Assembly (NCBI GenBank): GCA_029782025.1
Contig: JAKOVR010000099.1
Span: forward strand, 1-64,000
Origin: Actinomycetes bacterium
GTDB taxonomy: Bacteria; Actinomycetota; Acidimicrobiia; Acidimicrobiales; Acidimicrobilacustridaceae
Reading direction: 5' to 3'
Length of the DNA: 64,000 nucleotides
Part shown: positions 58,819 to 64,000 of the stretch, in pieces
How positions within the stretch are numbered: position 1 is the first letter of the stretch
How the letters are laid out: each line of letters begins with the position of its first letter
Program-made: the position numbers and the translations under genes
The notes under the pieces: generated by a model
The model's input: the letters and a program-made list of their open reading frames with translations, nothing else
What the model was told of the DNA's origin: nothing
The model's database searches: none

Positions 58819-59485
58819 GGCTGGCCTCCGTGGCGGGGACGGCCGTGTCGCTCGTGACCACGCCCCCGACGAGGGTCACGGTGCGCTGGGCCATGGCGTC
58901 GGCCCGCTCGTGTTCGTGGGTGGCGAGCAGCACGGTGGCCCCGGCGGCCGCGGCTTCGAGCACGAGCCGGTCGACGAGGTCGCGGGTGTCGTGGTCGAGG
59001 GCGGCGTGGGGCTCGTCGAGCAGCCACAGCTCGGGCCGGCGGGCCACGAGGGCGGCCAGGGCCACCCGCCGGCGCTGCCCGGCCGACAGCCGCGCCACCT
59101 CCACGTCACGCAACCGCCCGTCGAGGCCGAACGCGGCCATCGCCCGCTGGGCGTCGGCGTCGTCGGCCCCGGAGGCCCGAGCCCAGAACTGCAGGTTGTC
59201 GTGGACGGACAGCTCCTCGTAGAGGCCGGTGCGGTGCCCGAGGTACCCGACGCGGCGGCGCACGTCCCGGGCGGCGCGGCGCAGGTCGGCGCCGAGCACC
59301 CGGCCCTCGCCCCCGCGGAGCGGCAGCAATCCCGCGCACAACCGGAGCAGGGTCGACTTCCCGGCGCCGTTCGGTCCCTGCACGAGGACGATCTCCCCCG
59401 GCGCCACAGCCAGGTCGACCCCGGCCAACGCCGGGAACCGGCCGAGGAGCGCCACGGCACCACGGAGCTCGATCACCGGCTGCAT
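58808..59485 (-). CDS. ccmA: CcmA ABC transporter ATPase
   Basis: 225 residues from ATG 59485. Walker A GPNGAGKST (about residues 37-45), signature LSAGQRRRVALA, Walker B LWLLDEPHAALD and the switch histidine in LATHE. Short single-domain ATPase, normal for CcmA. First gene of the ccm operon. The frame is open for another 240 codons upstream, but that part runs antisense through the sortase gene. Confidence 0.92.
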   Translation of the reverse strand: MQPVIELRGAVALLGRFPALAGVDLAVAPGEIVLVQGPNGAGKSTLLRLCAGLLPLRGGEGRVLGADLRRAARDVRRRVGYLGHRTGLYEELSVHDNLQFWARASGADDADAQRAMAAFGLDGRLRDVEVARLSAGQRRRVALAALVARRPELWLLDEPHAALDHDTRDLVDRLVLEAAAAGATVLLATHEHERADAMAQRTVTLVGGVVTSDTAVPATEASRVP

Positions 59486-59493
59486 CCGGGCCA

Positions 59494-59499
59494 ACGGTA
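59494..59499 (-). promoter_or_regulatory. -10 element of the ccm operon
   Basis: TACCGT (59499-59494), eight bases ahead of the ccmA ATG, so the operon message begins at or one base before the start codon. No ribosome binding site is present. Confidence 0.5.
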
Positions 59500-59532
59500 C
59501 CCCCCGCGCCTGGACGTTCCCATGTCGGCCAG

Positions 59533-59538
59533 TACCCT
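59533..59538 (+). promoter_or_regulatory. -10 element of the sortase gene (decides the start)
   Basis: TACCCT at 59533-59538 is followed by seven bases and GTG 59546. It favours GTG 59546 over the in-frame ATG 59522, which would lie upstream of the transcription start. TGGACG at 59511-59516 is a weak -35. Confidence 0.5.
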
Positions 59539-59545
59539 GACCGCC

Positions 59546-60577
59546 GTGCTCCTCGCCAAGATCCTGGGTGGCATCGGCCGCGCCCTCATCTCCGCCGGTG
59601 TCCTGGTGCTGCTGTTCGCGGCCTACCAGCTCTGGGGCACGGGGCTGCGCACCGACCGGGCCCAGGACAAGCTGCGCGACGCCTTCGGCGCGCAGGTCAG
59701 CGAGCTCCAGAAGGTCACCGGGGTCACCCTCCCCCCCGGGTTGGGCGGCGGCGGCGACAGCGGCGCCCAGGCCGCCAGCCCCACCGGGCTGAGCCTGGCC
59801 GAGCTGGCCAAGGACCCGAAGGTCCAGGAGTACGCCCGCACCCACAAGTACCAGTGGGGCGAGTCGATCGGGAAGATCGTCATCCCCAAGATCGGGGCCG
59901 ACTTCTGGATGATCGAGGGCGTGGAGCTGAGCCTGCTGTCGGAGGGCCCCGGCCACTTCCCCACCACCCCGCTGCCCGGCCAGCCCGGCAACGCCGCCCT
60001 GGCCGGCCACCGCACCACGTGGAAGGCGCCGTTCAACCGGATCGACGAGCTCTCCCCCGGCGACAAGATCACCGTCGAGACCCTGCAGGGCCGCTTCACC
60101 TACGAGGTGATGCCCCAGGACGGCGGGCTCGGCTACTTCATCGTCAACCCGAGCAACGTCAGCATCCTGGAGGACAAGGGCGACAACCGGCTCACCCTGA
60201 TGGCGTGCCACCCCAAGTACAGCGCGGCCCAGCGCATCGTCGTCACCGCCAAGCTGGTGGAGAACCCGGCCGAGGAGTCACCCCAGTCGGAGCCGCCGCC
60301 CGGGTTCCGGCCCGACGCCGCCATCGGCGCGCTGGGCGCCGACGAACAGGCCGCCACCACCCAGGTGGCCACGCTGGCCGCCGGCGACGATTCGGCCCGC
60401 ATCCCCGCCATCGAGTTCGGGGCCGGCGCCGGCGCCCTCTGGCTCCTCGTCGCCCTGCTCGGCCATTGGAAGCGCCGCATCAAGTGGCCGGCCTACGCCG
60501 TCGGGCTCATCCCCTTCGGTGTGCTCCTGTGGTTCTGCTTCGAGAACATCAACCGGGCCCTGCCCGCGGGCTACTGA
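59546..60577 (+). CDS. Class E-like sortase with extra C-terminal membrane segments
   Basis: 343 residues from GTG 59546. One N-terminal membrane helix (about 12-28), a spacer of about 70 residues, then the sortase barrel with IPKIG, GNAALAGHRTT (His155), LTLMACHP (Cys221) and AQRIVV (Arg230), the catalytic triad. The residue before Cys is Ala instead of the usual Thr. After the barrel, two further hydrophobic segments (about 287-303 and 315-335) end in the cell, not usual for class E. Substrates with LPxTG/LAxTG tails are not in the window. The next gene is a Septum_form lipoprotein. Confidence 0.87.
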   Translation: MLLAKILGGIGRALISAGVLVLLFAAYQLWGTGLRTDRAQDKLRDAFGAQVSELQKVTGVTLPPGLGGGGDSGAQAASPTGLSLAELAKDPKVQEYARTHKYQWGESIGKIVIPKIGADFWMIEGVELSLLSEGPGHFPTTPLPGQPGNAALAGHRTTWKAPFNRIDELSPGDKITVETLQGRFTYEVMPQDGGLGYFIVNPSNVSILEDKGDNRLTLMACHPKYSAAQRIVVTAKLVENPAEESPQSEPPPGFRPDAAIGALGADEQAATTQVATLAAGDDSARIPAIEFGAGAGALWLLVALLGHWKRRIKWPAYAVGLIPFGVLLWFCFENINRALPAGY

Positions 60578-60579
60578 CG

Positions 60580-61146
60580 ATGCGGGGCCGGGCCGGCGCG
60601 GGCCGGCGGCGCCGCGGTCACCTGCTGGTCGCCGCCCTGCTCCTCGCCGGGCCGGCGACGGCCGCGGGCTGCGCCAAGGAGGAGCCGGCGGCGGCGGGCA
60701 AGGGCACCACCACCGTCACCACGGCCGACGAGGTGCCCGGCACCACCGAGGTCCCGCCGGACCAGGGCACCCAGCTCTCGGTCTACAACCCGTCGGTCGG
60801 CGACTGCTTCGACCGCCGCAAGTCCACCGACGGCAGCAACCGGGGCTACATCCTCAAGCTCGACTGCGACAAGCCCCACAGCTTCGAGGTGTTCGCCCTG
60901 GTCGACATCCCCGACACCACCTTCCCGGGCGATGCGGCGCTGACCACGCTGGCCAAGCGCCAGTGCCTCAAGTCGTGGACGGCCTATGTGGGCCAGCCCT
61001 ACGAGACCTCCGAGCTCGAGTACAGCTATGAGGCGCCGTCGCGCACGAACTGGGGGCTCACCTACAAGCACACCCTCGCCTGCCTGGTGCGGGCCCGCGC
61101 CGACGGCGGCAAGCTCACCGGCACCGCCCGCGACAGCCGGCTCTGA
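60580..61146 (+). CDS. Septum_form domain lipoprotein
   Basis: 188 residues, starting two bases after the sortase stop. Arg-rich start, hydrophobic segment and a lipobox ending AAGC at about residue 29, so it is an exported lipoprotein. A Thr-rich linker is followed by a domain with VGDCFD, LDCDKPHSFEVFA, KRQCLKSW and HTLACLV: four cysteines that can form two disulfides, the Septum_form pattern found in actinobacterial septum-site and envelope proteins. Function is uncertain; the sortase coupling suggests an envelope role. Confidence 0.75.
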   Translation: MRGRAGAGRRRRGHLLVAALLLAGPATAAGCAKEEPAAAGKGTTTVTTADEVPGTTEVPPDQGTQLSVYNPSVGDCFDRRKSTDGSNRGYILKLDCDKPHSFEVFALVDIPDTTFPGDAALTTLAKRQCLKSWTAYVGQPYETSELEYSYEAPSRTNWGLTYKHTLACLVRARADGGKLTGTARDSRL

Positions 61147-61173
61147 CCCGGGGGTGCGACCTGGGCCCCGGCC

Positions 61174-61905
61174 CTACTTGCCCTTGAACTCCGGGGGGCG
61201 GCGGGTGCGGAAGGCGTCGAGCCCCTCCTGGAGGTCCTCGCTCTCCCAGGCCAGCCGGAAGGCGACGTCGAACTCCGGGGTGCTCTGGGCCAACGGCTCG
61301 CTCTGGTTCAGGCCGAGCTTGTGACCGGCGATCGACAGCGGGGCCAGCGTGGCGATGTGGTGGGCCCATTCGAGGGCGTCCTCGAGGGCGCCGGTGCGCT
61401 GCACCAGACCGACGTTGACCGCCTGCTCGGCGGTGAGGATGTCGCACCCGAGGAGGATGGCGCGGGCCGCGCCCTGGCCGGCGATGTGGGCCAGGCGCTG
61501 GACCGTCCACTGGTCGATCATCAAGCCGAGCTTGGCCGCGGGGATGCCGAACTTGGCCGTGTGCGACGCCACCCGCAGGTCGCAGGCCACGGCGATCTGG
61601 GTGCCGGCGCCGAGGGCGTAGCCCTCCACCGCGGCGATGGTGGGGAACGGGGCCTGGCGCAGCACGTCGAGGACCTCGAGGAGGTTCGAGACGAACTCGC
61701 TGTCGACCGCACCCTGCAGGTCGGCGCCGGCACAGAAGTCGCCCTGCGCCCCGGTCAGCACCAACGCCCTCGTCTCGGGATCGGCCACGGCGTCGCCCAC
61801 GGCCACGGCGAAGCCGTCGACGTCCTCGTAGCTGAGGGCGTTGCGCCGCTCGGGTCGGTCGAAGGTGATGAGCGTGACGCTGCCCTGCCGCTCGCTGTGG
61901 ATCAT
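61174..61905 (-). CDS. Enoyl-CoA hydratase/isomerase family, both catalytic Glu missing
   Basis: 243 residues from ATG 61905, AGGGAG at 61917-61912. Crotonase fold: oxyanion-hole GDFCAGADL and EGYALGAGTQIAVACD are intact. The two glutamates of true hydratases are replaced: the first site reads IPAAKLG where hydratases have PE, and the second is Ala in AARAILL. It is probably not a 2-enoyl-CoA hydratase. Other crotonase activities (isomerase, thioesterase or structural) are possible. It lies 69 bases downstream of a second family member on the same strand. Confidence 0.85.
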   Translation of the reverse strand: MIHSERQGSVTLITFDRPERRNALSYEDVDGFAVAVGDAVADPETRALVLTGAQGDFCAGADLQGAVDSEFVSNLLEVLDVLRQAPFPTIAAVEGYALGAGTQIAVACDLRVASHTAKFGIPAAKLGLMIDQWTVQRLAHIAGQGAARAILLGCDILTAEQAVNVGLVQRTGALEDALEWAHHIATLAPLSIAGHKLGLNQSEPLAQSTPEFDVAFRLAWESEDLQEGLDAFRTRRPPEFKGK

Positions 61906-61974
61906 GGTGTGCTCCCTCTGGTGTCGGTGTCCCGACCCCCGGCGGCCGGGGCCCGTTACATGACCGCGCGGTAG

Positions 61975-62772
61975 CTAGCGGCCCCGCCATTCCGGCGGGC
62001 GCTTCTCGAGGAAGGCGGTGATGCCCTCGGCCGCGTCCTCGGTGCCGGTCACGACGGTGAGCAGCGGGTGCAGCAGCCGCAGGGCGTCGTCGGCCGACTG
62101 GTCGAGGACGGCGTAGAAGGCGTCACGCCCGAGCCGCATCACCGCCGGCGACTTGGCCGCCAGCGTGGCGGCCAGGGCGTCGACCTCCGGGCGCAGGTCG
62201 GCCGCCGGCACCACCCGGGTGAGGAACCCGAGCGGCGCGGCCTCCGCCGCCGTGAGCCGCCGGCCGGTCATCATCAGCTCGAGCGCCACCTTGGGCGCCA
62301 TCGACCGGAGCATCGGCACCGTGATCATGAACGGCCACAGGCCCCGGTCGATCTCGGGGGTGCCGAAGCGGGCGTCGTCGGCCGCGATCACGAGGTCGCA
62401 GGCCAGCGCCAGGCCGAACCCGCCGGCCAGGCAGTAGCCCCGCACCTCGGCGATCGTCGGCTTGCCCAGCGACCACAGCTGGCGGAACACCTCGGCCAGC
62501 TCGCCCCGGCTGTCGTGCAGGTCGAGGTAGCCGGCGCCCTCAGCCATGCCGCCGAGGTCGGCGCCGGCGCAGAAGGCCTTCTCCCCCGCCCCCGAGAGCA
62601 CCAGGACGCGAGCGGCCGGGTCGGTGCGGATCTCCTCCAGGCGCCGGCGCAGCTCGGCCACGACGGTCCACGACAGGGCGTTGTGGCGCTCGGGCCGGTT
62701 GATGGTGAGCCGGGCCACGCCCTCCTCGCACTGGTACAGGAGCTCGTCGGCGGGCGGGGTGTCGTCTCCCAT
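61975..62772 (-). CDS. Enoyl-CoA hydratase/isomerase family protein
   Basis: 265 residues. Oxyanion-hole elements KAFCAGADLGG and RGYCLAGGFGLALACD, with TPEIDRGLWPF keeping the first catalytic glutamate; a second Glu in ALELMMTG aligns near the other. It should act on acyl-CoA esters as a hydratase, isomerase or dehydratase. A -10 TACCGT lies nine bases before the start. Confidence 0.88.
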   Translation of the reverse strand: MGDDTPPADELLYQCEEGVARLTINRPERHNALSWTVVAELRRRLEEIRTDPAARVLVLSGAGEKAFCAGADLGGMAEGAGYLDLHDSRGELAEVFRQLWSLGKPTIAEVRGYCLAGGFGLALACDLVIAADDARFGTPEIDRGLWPFMITVPMLRSMAPKVALELMMTGRRLTAAEAAPLGFLTRVVPAADLRPEVDALAATLAAKSPAVMRLGRDAFYAVLDQSADDALRLLHPLLTVVTGTEDAAEGITAFLEKRPPEWRGR

Positions 62773-62781
62773 GGGGCCGAC

Positions 62782-62787
62782 ACGGTA
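62782..62787 (-). promoter_or_regulatory. -10 element of the hydratase operon
   Basis: TACCGT (62787-62782), preceded by TG (extended -10), nine bases from the ATG at 62772. Confidence 0.45.
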
Positions 62788-62818
62788 CAGGGTCCACCTC
62801 CGGGTCGCCGCACCTCTC

Positions 62819-62824
62819 TACCCT
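62819..62824 (+). promoter_or_regulatory. -10 element of the Ala/Pro/Lys-rich protein gene
   Basis: TACCCT at 62819-62824, eight bases before ATG 62833; the spacer CGGGGGGC could also act as a ribosome binding site. Confidence 0.45.
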
Positions 62825-62832
62825 CGGGGGGC

Positions 62833-63477
62833 ATGTTCGCCGCCGAAGGCCTCACCCCTGTCCTCGCCGTGGTGCTCCTCGGCGCCGGGATCGCCCTGCT
62901 CGGGCTGGTCGGGTGGCTCGACCAGCGCACCGAGGGCCGCCCCCGCCGCGACGCCACCTGGCCCACCTCGGCCGAGGAGCGCCGCCTGATGCGGGGCACG
63001 GCCGGCTTGAGCGTGGTCGGCATCGACCGCACCGGCCCCCTCGAAGTGCCCAAGGCCGATCTCGAGCGGGCCCGGGCCGCGCGCGCCGATGCGGCCGCCC
63101 CGCCCGCGCCGAAGGCCGCGGCACCGAAGCCCGCCGCACCGAAGGCGCAGCCGAAGGCCGCCGCACCGAAGGCCGCCGCACCGAAGGCGCAGCCGAAGGC
63201 TGCGGCCAAGCCGGCCCAGCCCAAGGCGGCCCCGGCCAAGCCCGCACCGGCCGAGCCCGGCGTCGGGGTGCACGTCCTCGGCCCCACCACCGACCTCGCG
63301 CCCACCCCTCGGCGCCGGCCCGCCCCCACGCCGGCCCCGACGGCCGACGCCACGGCAGCCCCGGTCGAACCGGCGGCGGACGTCGAGGCGGATGGCCCCC
63401 GCAGCAAGATGCCCAAGGGCGCGGCGCAGGCCCTCGACGCCCTCTTCGGCGACGTCCTCGACGACCGGGTCGCCTGA
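62833..63477 (+). CDS. Membrane-anchored Ala/Pro/Lys-rich protein
   Basis: 214 residues. One N-terminal membrane helix (about residues 8-28, PVLAVVLLGAGIALLGLVGWLDQR), then an Arg/Glu-rich turn, then about 50 residues made of PKAA, PKAQ and similar units, followed by a Pro/Thr linker and a short C-terminal helix (GAAQALDALFGDVLDD). No enzyme domain is visible. The extended Lys-rich segment could bind cell-wall polymers or nucleic acid. The protein begins like the next gene product, GWLDR included. Function unknown. Confidence 0.7.
   Translation: MFAAEGLTPVLAVVLLGAGIALLGLVGWLDQRTEGRPRRDATWPTSAEERRLMRGTAGLSVVGIDRTGPLEVPKADLERARAARADAAAPPAPKAAAPKPAAPKAQPKAAAPKAAAPKAQPKAAAKPAQPKAAPAKPAPAEPGVGVHVLGPTTDLAPTPRRRPAPTPAPTADATAAPVEPAADVEADGPRSKMPKGAAQALDALFGDVLDDRVA
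63106..63248 (+). repeat. Coding repeat of Lys-Ala-Ala-Ala-Pro / Lys-Ala-Gln-Pro units
   Basis: Units of 12-15 bases beginning CCGAAGG are repeated about ten times within the gene, with two nearly identical 42-base copies close together. Length variation between strains is likely. Confidence 0.6.
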
Positions 63478-63571
63478 CCCGCCCCCTGCACTCCCCATCC
63501 CGCCATCACACCTACTACTGTTGCGGTTCCATGACGGAGGCGGCCCCACGGTGTGGCGCGCCGCCCCCACG

Positions 63572-64000
63572 ATGACCCCCTGTCGCACCATGCCGCCCGC
63601 CCCCATCGCCGAACTGAACCTCGCCGCCGCCACCATCTCGCTCACCCTCGGTGGTGCGCTGCTCGGGGCCGTGGGCTGGCTCGACCGCCGGCAGCGCCGG
63701 ATCGAGGAAGCCCGGATCGAGGAGGCGGGGGCGGCCACGTCGGTCGACGCCGCCACCCCCGCTGACGTCCCGCCGACGAGCGCCGCCCCGAAGGCGGCTC
63801 CCGCGCCGGTCGCCGAGCCCGTGGCCCTCCCCGAGGCCGAGCCCATCGGTGACGCCCCCGCCGCCCCGCTGGTCACCGTGCGGGTGGCGACCAAGCCCGC
63901 GCCCAAGGTCGACGTGATCGACCTCACCGATCCGCACGGCGCCCGCCCCACCCTGGCCGAGCCGGTCGCCGCCGAGCCGCCCGCCACCGAGCCGCCCGCC
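63572..64000 (+). CDS. Membrane-anchored Ala/Pro-rich protein, C-terminus cut by the window
   Basis: Open frame from ATG 63572 (or ATG 63590, MPPAPIAELN) to the window end with no stop. One membrane helix (about residues 13-30 from the second ATG, AAATISLTLGGALLGAVGWLDRR), a charged RRQRRIEEARIEEAG turn, then Ala/Pro-rich sequence with DVIDLTDP. The helix ending GWLDRR and the overall plan match the preceding gene product, so the two are probably tandem paralogues. Confidence 0.65.
   Translation, partial: MTPCRTMPPAPIAELNLAAATISLTLGGALLGAVGWLDRRQRRIEEARIEEAGAATSVDAATPADVPPTSAAPKAAPAPVAEPVALPEAEPIGDAPAAPLVTVRVATKPAPKVDVIDLTDPHGARPTLAEPVAAEPPATEPPA

Noticed and set aside
63106-63248. Intergenic or CRISPR-type repeats
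   Set aside because: They are in frame within a gene and encode Lys/Ala/Pro units.
1-64000. tRNA, rRNA, insertion sequence, integrase or attachment site
   Set aside because: Reading both strands I saw no cloverleaf, transposase or recombinase motif; every gap over about 100 bases is accounted for.

Overview
The window is very GC-rich DNA with dense, translationally coupled genes, many GTG starts and TAnnnT -10 elements close to start codons. Together with a WhiB regulator beside a PdtaS-type histidine kinase, a DUF3107 gene, a SufR-type regulator and a class-E-like sortase, this points to an actinobacterium. The complete System I (Ccm) cytochrome c maturation operon argues against a typical Mycobacterium or Streptomyces and fits a deep-branching, soil or aquatic lineage such as Acidimicrobiia; that placement is inference.

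Layout. 1-4.65 kb: end of a glycerophosphodiesterase gene, whiB (WhiB1-like), pdtaS, two ArsA/Get3-like ATPases and DUF3107. 4.7-13.74 kb (minus strand): a tightly coupled operon of six cytochrome P450s, a DUF2889 protein and a hotdog thioesterase. 13.85-38.77 kb (plus strand): two more P450s, an MBOAT acyltransferase with an SGNH/AlgX-like partner, six consecutive giant B12-binding radical SAM proteins, an acyl carrier protein, a SAM methyltransferase, a degenerate SDR, a FabF-type ketosynthase and a Rieske oxygenase. 38.78-45.94 kb (minus strand): a ninth P450, two more B12-radical SAM proteins and an intact FabG-like SDR; the P450 and radical SAM genes of this block look distinctly less GC-rich. 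46.0-46.8 kb: another FabG-like SDR.

After the cluster come housekeeping modules: Mrp/SufR/cysteine desulfurase (Fe-S assembly, with an operator between mrp and sufR), a FAD oxidoreductase, a molybdopterin oxidoreductase, a SixA-like phosphatase, the complete ccmABCDEFGHI operon (59.5 to 52.55 kb, minus strand), a sortase with a Septum_form lipoprotein, two enoyl-CoA hydratase family proteins and two related membrane-anchored Ala/Pro-rich proteins, the last cut by the window end.

The outstanding feature is 4.7-46.8 kb: nine P450s and eight paralogous B12-radical SAM enzymes around one ACP and one ketosynthase. I know of no described pathway with this composition. My working inference is a position-by-position tailoring line acting on an ACP-bound acyl or polyketide chain: the ketosynthase, FabG-like reductases and ACP build or hold the chain, the radical SAM enzymes make C-methyl or C-C bonds at unactivated carbons, the P450s and Rieske enzyme oxidise, and the MBOAT/SGNH pair transfers acyl groups. 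The product cannot be read from the sequence. No transporter, dedicated regulator, ferredoxin, acyltransferase or dehydratase was seen inside the cluster.
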